Assembly: GCA_017991315.1 (NCBI GenBank)
Contig: JAGOQS010000001.1
Coordinates: forward strand, 310,001-374,000
Direction: 5' to 3'
Length of the DNA stretch: 64,000 bases
Origin: Ferrovibrio sp.
Lineage (GTDB): Bacteria > Pseudomonadota > Alphaproteobacteria > Ferrovibrionales > Ferrovibrionaceae
Shown here: piece by piece, positions 34,033 through 42,841 of the stretch
Layout: the number at the start of each line of letters is the position of its first letter
Numbering within the stretch: the stretch's first letter is position 1
Translations under genes and position numbers: made by a program
Notes under the pieces: model-generated
The model's input: only the letters and a program-made list of their open reading frames with translations
Databases searched by the model: none
Told to the model about the DNA's origin: nothing

Positions 34033-34394
34033 GCGGGCTTCTTCCTTGTCCGACTGGCCCGGCTGGCAAGCCGCGCGGGCATACGACGCTAATCATCGCG
34101 ACCTTCACGGAACTTTCCCACGAAGTGTGGGGCACATTTGGGGAAACTTCCTCTCCCGGTGATAGTTGAGTGTCGCGATATACTTACTATTGATAAGTAT
34201 TAATCACGTTTATCTCGGTTTGCTTAGAATGCAAGTCGTATTGCTCAACTAGAACAAACTTTTCCAGGCTAATATTTCCTTAAAATACATATTAAATACT
34301 TATATATCCTTTTTGGATATGTTGCCGTAAGGGTATGATTTAACATGCCCTGTGGCTTTTGCCGGGCACTGAACGAGCAAAAAACCGAGACGAA
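34033..34394. other. AT-rich gene-free interval upstream of the XRE regulator
   Basis: No gene seen. The part from about 34160 to 34350 is markedly richer in A and T than its surroundings. It contains an inverted repeat ATACTTA-N7-TAAGTAT (34180-34200), a further near-copy of ATACTTAT around 34297-34304, and a hairpin ATATCC-TTTTT-GGATAT (34304-34320). It could hold the XRE promoter and operator or a small RNA; the sequence does not decide. Confidence 0.5.
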
Positions 34395-35786
34395 TCAGCG
34401 GTAGCGGTGTTCCAGTATGTGCAACAAGGCACGCAGCCCCATGGCCTCGCCACCAACCGGCCGGCCAGGGCGCGGACGCGCTGTCCAGGCATAGACGTCG
34501 AGATGCGCCCAGGCCTTGGTGTTGCTGATGAAATCCCGCAGGAATAGCGCGGCGGTGATCGAGCCGGCGAAGGGCGTGTCGCCGGCATTGTTGATGTCGG
34601 CCACCTTGCTGTCGAGATAGTCGCGATACGGGCTGTGCAATGGCAGACGCCAGAACGGATCATTGGTGACGCGGCCTGCCGCCAGCAGCGCATCGGCCAG
34701 CGCGTCATCGGGGCTGAACAGGGCCGGCAGGTCGGGGCCCAGCGCCACACGTGCGGCACCGGTAAGCGTCGCCGCATCCAGCAGCAAGGCCGGCTTCTCG
34801 CTGTCGGCTTCGGCCAGGGCATCGGCCAGGATCAGGCGGCCTTCGGCATCGGTGTTGCCGATCTCGACAGTGAGGCCCTTGCGGCTCTTGCAGACATCGC
34901 CGGGGCGGAAGGCATCGGCGGAAATCGCATTCTCCACCGCCGGGATCAGCAGCCGCAGCCGGATCGGCAGTTTCAACGCCATGATCGCCTGGGCGAGGCC
35001 AAGCATGATCGCGGCGCCGCCCATATCCTTCTTCATCATCAGCATGCCCGATGGCGGCTTGATATCCAGGCCACCGCTATCGAAGCACACGCCCTTGCCG
35101 ACCAGAGTCACCTTCGGCGCCTTCGGATTGCCCCAGGTGATGTCGATCAGCCGCGGCTGGCGATGCGCGGCTGCGGCACGGCCCACCATATGCACCAGTG
35201 GATAATTCTGCTTCAGCAACTGCTCGCCGACGATGACGCGGCATTGCGCCTTGAAGCGCTTGGCCACGGCCTGCGCGGCGGCGGCGAGTTCAGCGGGCCC
35301 GAGATCGTTGCTCGGCGTAGTGATCAGGTCGCGCGCCAGCGCGATGGCTTCATAGATCGCCTGCACCCGGGCCTTGTTCGCGGCCCTGGGCAAGGCCAGC
35401 CGCGCCAGCGGCTTGGCTGAAGGCTTGCGGTAGCGGTCGAAGCGGTAGCCGGCCAATGCCCAGCCGAGCGCCGCATCGTTGGCATCGTGGGGCTGGAAAT
35501 CCAGGCGGTAATCGCCTTCCGGCAGGGCGGCTGCAAGGGCGGCATAGCTCCACAGGTCCGGCTGCTCCGGCAGGCCGGCGAGCACGGCGCGCGGCTGGCC
35601 GGCGGCATCGGGCAGCAGCAGCACCTGGCCGGGCTTGGCGGCAAAGCCCTGGGCTTCGGCCCAGCTTCGGGTGGCAGCGGGTTCGCGGCGGCTGTCCTTG
35701 CTCCAGGCGGCGGCGGTGAAGCCACGGATCGGCAGCGCTTTGGCGCTGGTCTCGGCAAAGGGCAGCTTCAAGGCGGACAGCTTCAC
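34395..35786 (-). CDS. M17-family leucyl aminopeptidase
   Basis: 463 residues, a cytosolic di-zinc exopeptidase. The C-terminal catalytic domain has VGKGVCFDSGGLDIKPPSGM, MKKDMGGAA and the signature NTDAEGRLILADALA, which contains metal-binding Asp and Glu and the catalytic Arg. The N-terminal domain (1-165) is more divergent, as usual. It starts with GTG at 35786. Family proteins are 450-500 residues. Divergent from the GST gene; no operon partner. Confidence 0.93.
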   Translation of the reverse strand: MKLSALKLPFAETSAKALPIRGFTAAAWSKDSRREPAATRSWAEAQGFAAKPGQVLLLPDAAGQPRAVLAGLPEQPDLWSYAALAAALPEGDYRLDFQPHDANDAALGWALAGYRFDRYRKPSAKPLARLALPRAANKARVQAIYEAIALARDLITTPSNDLGPAELAAAAQAVAKRFKAQCRVIVGEQLLKQNYPLVHMVGRAAAAHRQPRLIDITWGNPKAPKVTLVGKGVCFDSGGLDIKPPSGMLMMKKDMGGAAIMLGLAQAIMALKLPIRLRLLIPAVENAISADAFRPGDVCKSRKGLTVEIGNTDAEGRLILADALAEADSEKPALLLDAATLTGAARVALGPDLPALFSPDDALADALLAAGRVTNDPFWRLPLHSPYRDYLDSKVADINNAGDTPFAGSITAALFLRDFISNTKAWAHLDVYAWTARPRPGRPVGGEAMGLRALLHILEHRYR

Positions 35787-35867
35787 GGCAGGCTCCAGGT
35801 TGGCAGCGGGGGTACAAGCGTTTTATAAGCCGGGCGGGAACGCGGCAAAAGGCGGAGACGCAGCACA

Positions 35868-36515
35868 ATGACCAGCCTCATCCTGGTGATCGGCAACAAG
35901 AACCACTCTTCCTGGAGCCTGCGGCCCTGGCTCGCGCTGAAGGCGGCCGGCCTGGCCTTCGAGGAACGCCTGATCGGCCTGCGCCGGCCGGAAACCAAGG
36001 CGGAGATCCTGCGCTATTCGCCGTCAGGCAAGCTGCCGCTGCTGATTGACGGCGCCTTGAGCGTCTGGGACTCGCTGGCGATCTGCGAATATGTCGCCGA
36101 GCGCGCGCCGCAGGCCGGGCTGTGGCCAGAGGCCGCCGATGCCCGCGCCGTGGCCCGCGCGGTGGCGGCGGAAATGCATTCCGGCTTCATGCCGCTGCGG
36201 CGCGATTACAGCATGGATATATCGCGCCGCTTTCCCGACCAGGGTTCGCCGGAAGCCAAGGCCGATGCGCAGCGGGTGCAGGAAATCTGGCGCGACTGCC
36301 GCGCCCGCTTCGGCCAGAGCCGGGGCGACTTCCTGTTCGGCGGCTTCGGCATCGCCGATTGCATGTATGCGCCGGTGGTGACGCGGTTCCGCACCTATGG
36401 CCTCGCGCTCGATCCGGTGAGCCAGGCCTATTGCGATGCGGTGATGGCGCATCCGGCGATGCGCGAATGGTGCCAGGCGGCGGAACAGGAAACGCCGCTC
36501 GAGAATACGAACTAA
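35868..36515 (+). CDS. Glutathione S-transferase family protein
   Basis: 215 residues. The thioredoxin-like N-domain begins LILVIGNKNHSSWSLRPWLALKAAGL, with Ser/Trp in the active-site region, and has YSPSGKLPLLID and VWDSLAICEYVAE with the cis-Pro and Ser contacts for glutathione. The C-terminal helical domain ends with the GFGIADCMYAPVVTRF motif. Substrate unknown. It is convergent with the orphan TAXI gene at 36517, with one base between stop codons. Confidence 0.9.
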   Translation: MTSLILVIGNKNHSSWSLRPWLALKAAGLAFEERLIGLRRPETKAEILRYSPSGKLPLLIDGALSVWDSLAICEYVAERAPQAGLWPEAADARAVARAVAAEMHSGFMPLRRDYSMDISRRFPDQGSPEAKADAQRVQEIWRDCRARFGQSRGDFLFGGFGIADCMYAPVVTRFRTYGLALDPVSQAYCDAVMAHPAMREWCQAAEQETPLENTN

Positions 36516-36516
36516 T

Positions 36517-37539
36517 CTAACTGAGCAGGCCGGCTTCGCGGTAATACCGCTCGGCGCCGAAATGGAGCGGTGTCGAGAGGCCGCTTAACGCGCTGTCGCG
36601 GCGGATCTGCTGCGCCTTCACATGGCCGCCATCCAGGATCTTGCGGCTGGCCGGTTGCCACAATGCCGAGACGATATCGTAGACCAGCCCGGCATCGGCG
36701 GATTCCGCCACCACCCATTGCATGCCGATGCTCAGCGTTTCGGTTTCCGGCACGCCGGCATAGGAATTGGCCGGGATCACCTCGCGGCTGAAAAAGCGGT
36801 GCCGTTTCAATGCCGCCTCGATGGCGCGGGCGGCCAGCGGGACCACGGTGGCGCCCTGCTTCTCGGTGAGATCGGCGACAATTTGCGCCGGATAGGCGGC
36901 GATGACGAAGAAGGCGTCGATCTCGCCGCGCGTCAGCCGGTCGCTGGCTTCGCCAGGATCGAGTTCGGCGACCTTGATCTGGCTCAGCCGCACGCCATAG
37001 GCATTGAGGATGATCTCGGCGTTGAACCGCGTGCCGGAGCCGGCGCGGTCGATGGAAACCGTCTTGCCCACCAGGTCGCGGATATCCTGGATGCCGCTGC
37101 CGCGCCGCGCCACCAGATGCACGGTCTCAGGGTAGAGGTTGGCGATCACCCGCAGGTTGGGGAAACGGGTGCGGCGGAAATAGAAGCCTTCGCCATTATA
37201 GGCGGAATAGACCAAGTCGGCCTGGGCGAAGCCGCTTTCGATCGTTTCATTGGCGATGGCTGCAAGGTTGGCCACCGAGCCGGCGCTGGTCAGCGCCACG
37301 GCGATCAGGCCGGGCACGCCGCAGGAACCGCCCCGGTCGCAGGGCCGGCTGCCAGCCGGATTGGAAATCGCCGAGGCGACCAGGGTGCCGATGGGAAACG
37401 CTGTCGCGGCGGCCGAGCCGGTGAGGATGCGGAAAAAGCGCAGGTCGTCGGCAGCCGTGCGCGCGGTTGCCGGGCCAGCCAGGGATAGACTGGAAGCGGC
37501 AAGGGCAAGCGGGGAAAGCAGCAGGTCGCGGCGGCGCAT
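36517..37539 (-). CDS. Orphan TAXI-family TRAP solute-binding protein
   Basis: 340 residues with a twin-arginine-like N-terminus (MRRRDLLLSPLALAASSLSL) and signal cleavage around residue 26. The body shows TAXI features: RILTGSAAATAFPIGTLVASAI, VANLAAIANETIESGFAQADLVY and LVGKTVSIDRAGSGTRFNAE. TAXI proteins feed fused TRAP permeases, but no permease gene is adjacent; the next gene is SemiSWEET-like. The CDRGGSC segment near residue 68 is an insertion that could form a disulfide in the periplasm. It may use the permease at 50,709 or another elsewhere. Confidence 0.88.
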   Translation of the reverse strand: MRRRDLLLSPLALAASSLSLAGPATARTAADDLRFFRILTGSAAATAFPIGTLVASAISNPAGSRPCDRGGSCGVPGLIAVALTSAGSVANLAAIANETIESGFAQADLVYSAYNGEGFYFRRTRFPNLRVIANLYPETVHLVARRGSGIQDIRDLVGKTVSIDRAGSGTRFNAEIILNAYGVRLSQIKVAELDPGEASDRLTRGEIDAFFVIAAYPAQIVADLTEKQGATVVPLAARAIEAALKRHRFFSREVIPANSYAGVPETETLSIGMQWVVAESADAGLVYDIVSALWQPASRKILDGGHVKAQQIRRDSALSGLSTPLHFGAERYYREAGLLS

Positions 37540-37556
37540 GCCCCTTTATAGCCGGA

Positions 37557-37859
37557 TCAGGCGGCGCGGTCGAAACGCAATTTGCCGATCAGGATCAATG
37601 CGGCCAGAACCAGTGTGACGGTGTTGGAGAGGATCAGCGCCAGCGAGCCGATCAGCAGGCCATAGGCGAGCCAGAGAAGGAGACCGACCACCATCAGGCT
37701 GAACATGCCGAGCGAGACATCGCGGGCGGAGCGGCTGCGCCACACTTTCAGCACCTGTGGCAGATAGGCGGCCGTGGTGAGAAACCCCGCCACCAGGCCA
37801 ATGATTTCGACCCAGTTGGTAATTTCAACCCACGCGGCGGCAGCCTCGGCAGATGGCAT
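37557..37859 (-). CDS. SemiSWEET/PQ-loop small transporter
   Basis: 100 residues with three membrane helices. The PQ motif is in AAYLPQVLKVWRSRSARDVSLGMF, followed by LLLWLAYGLLIGSLALILSN, the usual SemiSWEET arrangement of a half-transporter that works as a dimer, generally for sugars. It starts ten bases after the HIT gene stop. The sugar is not known. Confidence 0.87.
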   Translation of the reverse strand: MPSAEAAAAWVEITNWVEIIGLVAGFLTTAAYLPQVLKVWRSRSARDVSLGMFSLMVVGLLLWLAYGLLIGSLALILSNTVTLVLAALILIGKLRFDRAA

Positions 37860-37868
37860 GAAAAGAGG

Positions 37869-38279
37869 TCAGATGCGGGAGATGAAGGCGTTCTGCAGTT
37901 TGGCGATGATACCGCGCAAAGCGGCCGGGTCATAGGCCTTTGGCGCCACCTTGCCCCAGATCGGCTGCGGCCAGGCCGGGTCGTTGTGGAAGCGGCCGAT
38001 AACATGCACGTGCAACTGAGAGACCTGATTGCCGAGCGCGCCGACATTCATCTTCTGTGGCTCGAACACGCTTTTCAGCACCCGCTGTGCCTGGGCGATC
38101 TCGTTGATCAGCAGCTTGCGCTGTTTCTCATTCAGATCGGCGATCTCGATCATGTTTTCCACTGCGGGGACCAGCACCAGCCAGGGATACTGATTGTCGT
38201 TCATTAGCTGGACCAGACAGAGCTTCATGCGACAAATCGGCAATGTGTCGCGGCGAAGCTGGTCATGCAGTTGGAACAT
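37869..38279 (-). CDS. HIT-family protein
   Basis: 136 residues. The histidine-triad region reads QVSQLHVHVIGRFHNDPAWP; His-Val-His is clear, while the first position of the classic triad is Gln, a variant seen in this alphaproteobacterial subgroup. Upstream are LCLVQLMNDNQYPWLVLVPAVENMIEI and FEPQKMNVGALGNQ. HIT proteins hydrolyse or transfer nucleotides. The start at the ATG 38279 (MFQLHDQL) fits the family length; the open frame to 38420 is rejected. Probably co-transcribed with the SemiSWEET gene. Confidence 0.88.
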   Translation of the reverse strand: MFQLHDQLRRDTLPICRMKLCLVQLMNDNQYPWLVLVPAVENMIEIADLNEKQRKLLINEIAQAQRVLKSVFEPQKMNVGALGNQVSQLHVHVIGRFHNDPAWPQPIWGKVAPKAYDPAALRGIIAKLQNAFISRI

Positions 38280-38351
38280 CAAACTTCTCGCTTTATCGTT
38301 GTTTATCGAGTATCGCCTGGGCTGGATAACGCATTTGCGGGGGAAATGTCC

Positions 38352-39557
38352 ATGCCTGTATCGAGTATGCCCGTCCTGCGCGTGCAACCACGCGAAGATC
38401 GCCGCATTCGTAGCGGCCATCCTTGGATCTACTCGAACGAACTTGTTCTCGACGCTGCAGCCAAAACGCTACCGCCGGGCGAGATGGTGCGCGTCTACGA
38501 CGCTCACGGCGGCGGTTTGGGTATCGGTAGTTTCAACCTGCATTCCCTAATTGCCGTGCGATTGTTCGTTAGGCATATGGAGACGCGCATTGACGCGCGT
38601 TTCCTGTCCGACAAGTTGGCTGCGGCGGAAGCGCGCCGCCGGCCTTTCTTTTCGCAGCCGTTTCACAGGCTGATACATGCCGAAGGCGACGGACTGCCTG
38701 GAATCATCATTGATCGCTTCGCCGATTCGTTTGTCGTGCAGGCGAACACTGCCGGTGCCGAGCTGCTCACGCCGCTGCTGCTTGAGGCGCTGCAGGCGAC
38801 CTTCAAGCCGCGCGCCGTGGTGTTGCGCAACGACAGTCCGGTGCGCCGCCTTGAAGGCCTTGGCGAGACCATCGCGCTTGCCTATGGCAGTCTCGATCCG
38901 GCACCTCAGGTGGAGGAGGGCGGCGTGCGTTTCTCGCTCGATCTGCTGGAGGGGCAGAAGACCGGCTGGTATTTCGATCTGCGTTTCGCCCGCGACCTGA
39001 TCGCCCAACTCGCCGCCGGCGCCCGGGTGCTCGACTGCTACTGCCATACCGGTGCCTTCGCGCTCCGTGCGGCCAAGGGCCTGAACGGTGCCGGGGCGGC
39101 CAGCGTGCTTGGCGTCGACCGCTCCGAGCTTGCGATCCAGCTTGCCGGCCAGGCGGCGGCGGCGAACGGCCTCGCCGCCACCTGCCGCTTCGAGAAGGCG
39201 GATGCCTTTGAAAAACTCGAGAGCCTGAATGCTGCCGGCGAGCGCTTCGACCTTGTTGTCACCGATCCGCCCAACTTCGTCAAAAGCCGCAAGGATCTCG
39301 GGCCAGGCAGCCGGGCCTACCGGAAGTTGGCACGGCTGGCGGCTCCACTCGTGACACCAGGTGGCTTCTGGTTCGTTGCCTGCTGTGCCCATCTGCTGCC
39401 GGGCGAGCTGTTCGCCAAGGAGGTCGCGGCAGGGCTAACTGCTTCCGGACGCGAGGGCAGGCTGCTGGCCCAGGGCGGCGCCGGCCCGGATCATCCGGTG
39501 CACCCGCATCTGCCCGAGAGCGCGTATCTCAAGTGGTTGCTCTATCAGGTCGACTAA
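38352..39557 (+). CDS. RlmI-like class I rRNA (cytosine-5) methyltransferase
   Basis: 401 residues. An N-terminal PUA-like domain (VLRVQPREDRRIRSGHPWIYSNEL) is followed by the RlmI-type middle region with LIHAEGDGLPGIIIDRFAD and a SAM-binding Rossmann domain: ARVLDCYCHTGAFALRAA, LGVDRSELAI and the catalytic VTDPPNFVKS. It probably methylates 23S rRNA. The ATG at 38352 is favoured by a GGGGG tract eight bases upstream; 38346 is possible. It is divergent from the HIT gene. Confidence 0.88.
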   Translation: MPVSSMPVLRVQPREDRRIRSGHPWIYSNELVLDAAAKTLPPGEMVRVYDAHGGGLGIGSFNLHSLIAVRLFVRHMETRIDARFLSDKLAAAEARRRPFFSQPFHRLIHAEGDGLPGIIIDRFADSFVVQANTAGAELLTPLLLEALQATFKPRAVVLRNDSPVRRLEGLGETIALAYGSLDPAPQVEEGGVRFSLDLLEGQKTGWYFDLRFARDLIAQLAAGARVLDCYCHTGAFALRAAKGLNGAGAASVLGVDRSELAIQLAGQAAAANGLAATCRFEKADAFEKLESLNAAGERFDLVVTDPPNFVKSRKDLGPGSRAYRKLARLAAPLVTPGGFWFVACCAHLLPGELFAKEVAAGLTASGREGRLLAQGGAGPDHPVHPHLPESAYLKWLLYQVD

Positions 39558-39762
39558 GTAACCGAAAAATATGCGTAACCGGTTTTTGAAACGCCCGCAA
39601 AACAGGCAGTGACGCGGATGTCACAATTTGACATTAATGCCTGTGAAACATAGATAATTCGCGTATTGACCGCGCTGACCATATAGTTGATAAGCACAAG
39701 GTCACCTAGAATTGAGTTGCGTTGATTTTCTCGTGAACCGGATCGCCACCCCGCAGAATGCG

Positions 39763-40926
39763 ATGACCAAGAAACCCCGCAAAACCTCTCGCAAGGCAAT
39801 GTCACCGCTGCTGGAAAAGATCCTCTCGGATCGTTCCAACGTGGTTTTCAATGTGCCGAAGAAGGTGAAGAAGATCGGGCGTGACTTCTTCGACAATCCG
39901 CGTCTGAACAAAGCGATCATCTTCAAGTATCCGAATTTCGAAACCGATATCGATGAATTCATCGATGGCGGCGGCAGCAAGAAAGAGCGCCCGGTCGAGA
40001 CCTGCCTGTATTTCCCCTATGACACCAACGTGCCGCAGGATGGCGGCCATGGCGTCTATCTGCGCGAACAGGATTTCTCGGCCAAGCTGAAATACTTCAT
40101 CGGCATCGACCTCGATGTGATCTCGCCGGAGAATGCGCGCGATCTCGAATTGCTGTCGCTGCTGGACGATATCCCGTCGCTCGATCCGTTCCTGATGCGC
40201 GTGAAGTTCGATGAGGCGCGGGTCGGCATCGATGCGGAATTCCTCGGGCTGGACAAGGTCGAGGAGCTGAATATCAAGAGCATCGTCACCCGCGATGTCT
40301 ATCCGATCATCACCAAGGCGTTTCCGCCGGGCTATATCGAGAAGCGCTCGCGCTCGCTTTCCGACTTCATCAATTCGCTGTGGAAGGCACAGTCGGCGGA
40401 AGCCGAACTGTTCATCGAGTCGTTCAAGATCGACAAGTCGCTCTCGAACCGCATCCTCACCGCCTGGAAGGGCGTGGCATATTACGAATACAAGTATTCG
40501 GAAAATATCCGCCGCTCCACCGAGATCATCAAATGGCTCGCCTCGCCGGATTCCGATCCGTATGACCTGGCGATGGTCGGCCATATGAAAGAGCTCTACA
40601 GCATGCACAAGCGCACCACGATCGAGCAGATCCGTGGGCTGACGCGGAGCACGATCAATATCTTCAAGAGCTACCGCGAGTGCCACACGCTGTTCATGGA
40701 GCGCAACGATCCGGGGCCGTTCCGCGACTTCCTGAGCAAGGCGAATGAGCGGTTCTGGGCGCTGGGCTTCTGCGTCAACGCGCTCGACCACTGCAACTAC
40801 ATCTTCGAGACCGATGTGATGGACAAGCCGGGCATGAAGCTGCGCTCGGACCAGTTCGAGGTGTTCCTGAACAAGCTGAACGCCACCATCGAGGCGAATT
40901 CCAACCCGGAACAGCAACTCAATTAG
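39763..40926 (+). CDS. Uncharacterised ~390-residue protein
   Basis: 387 residues, mixed helical, no signal peptide or membrane segment, with a basic N-terminus (MTKKPRKTSRKAMSPLLEKI). Notable stretches are ETCLYFPYDTNVPQDGGHG, KYFIGIDLDVISPENARDLE and the helical C-terminal part with RALTRS-like and NERFWALGFCVNALDHCNYIF segments. I recognise no family or catalytic motif. The ATG at 39763 is preferred; an in-frame TTG at 39712 is weaker. It is followed by a good terminator and is convergent with another uncharacterised gene. Confidence 0.75.
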   Translation: MTKKPRKTSRKAMSPLLEKILSDRSNVVFNVPKKVKKIGRDFFDNPRLNKAIIFKYPNFETDIDEFIDGGGSKKERPVETCLYFPYDTNVPQDGGHGVYLREQDFSAKLKYFIGIDLDVISPENARDLELLSLLDDIPSLDPFLMRVKFDEARVGIDAEFLGLDKVEELNIKSIVTRDVYPIITKAFPPGYIEKRSRSLSDFINSLWKAQSAEAELFIESFKIDKSLSNRILTAWKGVAYYEYKYSENIRRSTEIIKWLASPDSDPYDLAMVGHMKELYSMHKRTTIEQIRGLTRSTINIFKSYRECHTLFMERNDPGPFRDFLSKANERFWALGFCVNALDHCNYIFETDVMDKPGMKLRSDQFEVFLNKLNATIEANSNPEQQLN

Positions 40927-40970
40927 GGCAGCCGCTCAACTGATTGTTCTGAATTTTGGAACGAACATCA

Positions 40971-41008
40971 CGCCCAGGCCCAGGACCAAATCCTGCCCTG
41001 GGCGTTTT
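40971..41008 (+). terminator. Terminator between the two uncharacterised genes
   Basis: CGCCCAGG (40971-40978) pairs with CCTGGGCG (40997-41004), with an inner AGGA/TCCT stem, followed by TTTT (41005-41008) and another T-rich stretch. It serves the plus-strand gene ending at 40926. Confidence 0.7.
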
Positions 41009-41028
41009 GCGTTTCAGCCGACAATAAT

Positions 41029-41526
41029 TCAGTCGGTCTTTTCGCCGACCTTGTCGACGGCGCGGTTCAGCATCGACAGCATCGCCTTCTCGCTGGCGCC
41101 GCCGACACCGGTAACATGCTGTCCCAGCATCACATACATGGCGTCGACATGGATGCGGATGACCTCGAACTGGGCATCGGTGGGCATACCCAGCGCGCCG
41201 ATGAAATCGTTCAGCGACTTCGCCAGCATGGTGAGCAGCGGATAGCCGAAGGTGCCGCCCATGCCCTTGATGTCGAGCGCCATCTCGGCCACCGAGGGCA
41301 GCATCAGCATGCGCGCGATGCTGTCCGGCCCGACGCCGTTGATGGTGGCGCGCATGGTCTTGAGTTTCTCCATCACCTCGATCGCGAAGGCGTCGCCGTT
41401 GGCGGAGATGGTGGCTTCCAGTTTTTCGGTGATCTCATCGGTCAAATTGACCGAGAAGCCAGTCTTGTAGTTGACGGCTTTGCGCTTCAGCTCTTGCGGC
41501 GGATTAATGAATTGCGGCTTAGCCAT
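41029..41526 (-). CDS. Hpt-like helical protein lacking the phospho-acceptor His
   Basis: 165 residues, mostly helical. The segment AEMALDIKGMGGTFGYPLLTMLAKSLNDFI (80-109) resembles the core of histidine phosphotransfer domains (HxLKGxxxxxG...L). However, the position expected to be His is Leu84. It could be a pseudo-Hpt scaffold or inhibitor, or a different four-helix protein. The start MAKPQFINPP at 41526 is preferred over the extension to 41556. No kinase gene is adjacent. The similarity is by eye. Confidence 0.6.
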   Translation of the reverse strand: MAKPQFINPPQELKRKAVNYKTGFSVNLTDEITEKLEATISANGDAFAIEVMEKLKTMRATINGVGPDSIARMLMLPSVAEMALDIKGMGGTFGYPLLTMLAKSLNDFIGALGMPTDAQFEVIRIHVDAMYVMLGQHVTGVGGASEKAMLSMLNRAVDKVGEKTD

Positions 41527-41650
41527 GAACACCGTTGCGACAAAAGCGCCACCCAAAACCCGGCAGCTTGCGGTGAATCATAACAAATCGCCCCACAGAC
41601 GCAATATTACGTCAGCGGATGGGAATTAGAGATTGCTGTAGTGGCCAGTA

Positions 41651-42841
41651 TTAACGGCGGTTTTGCCGCGGCAACCACTCAGAGAGTCTGTTGATGGCTT
41701 GGTCTACAACTTCTGGCTCAACGCAGAATGAGAATCTGACAAAATGTGATCCATTTGCGGTGTCAAAGTCGGCGCCGGGCGCGGCCACCACGCCGGTTTC
41801 ATCCAGCATGCGACGGCAGAAGCCTTCGGCATCGTCCGTGAAGGCGCTGACATCGCAGAACAGGTAGAAGGCGCCATCGGCCGGAGCGATGCGATCCAGC
41901 CCGAGGCGCGGCAGGGCTTCGAGCAGGCGGGCACGGTTGCGGGCATAGACCGCGACGCGCTCGCTCATCTCGTCATCGGAATCGAGTGCCGCCTCGGCGG
42001 CGATCTGCGACAGTGTCGGGGCTGAAATCTGCAGACTGCCGGACAGCGCCTCGACGCGCGGCACCAGGCGCTCGGGCAGCACCAGCCAGCCAATGCGCCA
42101 GCCGGTCATGCCCCAGTATTTCGAGAAGCCGTTCACCACGATGGCTTCCGGGCCCTGGCTCAGCACAGTCTCGGCGGCCTCGCCGTAAGTCACGCCGTGA
42201 TACAGCTCATCCACGATCAGCCACAGGCCCCGGCGGCGGCAGGCGGCATAGAGCGCGGCCAGGTCGTCGCGGCGCAGCATGGTGCCGGTGGGATTGGCCG
42301 GGCTGGCCAGCACCACGCCGGCGATATCGGCCGGCAGCGCCTCGATCATCGCGGCATTGGGCCGGAAGCCGGAAGCGGCATCGGTGCCGAGGCGGTAAGG
42401 CTCCAGGTTCACCGCGCGCAACGCGCCGCGATAGGCCGGGTAGCTCGGCTCCACCACAGCAACGCGCTGGCCGGCCTCGAAGGCGGCGAGGAAGCTGAGC
42501 ATGAAGCCCGACGACGAACCAACCGTGACGGCGATGCGCTCGGGCGCAATGTCGAGGCCGTAGCGGCGGCCGTAATAGCGCGCGATGGCCTGGCGCAGGC
42601 GGCGCAGGCCAAGGGCTTCGGTGTAGGGGATCGGGCCGGCGCGCAAAGCCGCTTCAGCAGCGGCGATGGCGCGGCGCGGCGGCGGGAAATACGGCTCGCC
42701 GACCAGCAGGTTCACCACCTCGTCGCCGCGCCGCTTGCGTTCCAGCAGCGCATTATAGATGCGCCACATGCGGTAAATCTCGATTTCGCTGCGCCCGGAA
42801 AGCTGCGGCAGTTTCACGTCATCCAGCAAGTCGGCATCCAT
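41651..42841 (-). CDS. Class I/II PLP-dependent aminotransferase
   Basis: 396 residues. Fold type I motifs: NLLVGEPYFPPP, VGSSSGFMLSFLAAFE, SPANPTGTMLRRDDL, WLIVDELYHGVTY and the PLP-lysine loop NGFSKYWGMTGWRIGWLV, with Lys in SKYWGM. The ATG at 42841 overlaps the EamA stop by one base (TGATG); the longer open frame to 43504 lies in the EamA gene and is rejected. With EamA and the divergent Lrp regulator it probably handles an amino acid and its export. The donor is unknown. Confidence 0.92.
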   Translation of the reverse strand: MDADLLDDVKLPQLSGRSEIEIYRMWRIYNALLERKRRGDEVVNLLVGEPYFPPPRRAIAAAEAALRAGPIPYTEALGLRRLRQAIARYYGRRYGLDIAPERIAVTVGSSSGFMLSFLAAFEAGQRVAVVEPSYPAYRGALRAVNLEPYRLGTDAASGFRPNAAMIEALPADIAGVVLASPANPTGTMLRRDDLAALYAACRRRGLWLIVDELYHGVTYGEAAETVLSQGPEAIVVNGFSKYWGMTGWRIGWLVLPERLVPRVEALSGSLQISAPTLSQIAAEAALDSDDEMSERVAVYARNRARLLEALPRLGLDRIAPADGAFYLFCDVSAFTDDAEGFCRRMLDETGVVAAPGADFDTANGSHFVRFSFCVEPEVVDQAINRLSEWLPRQNRR

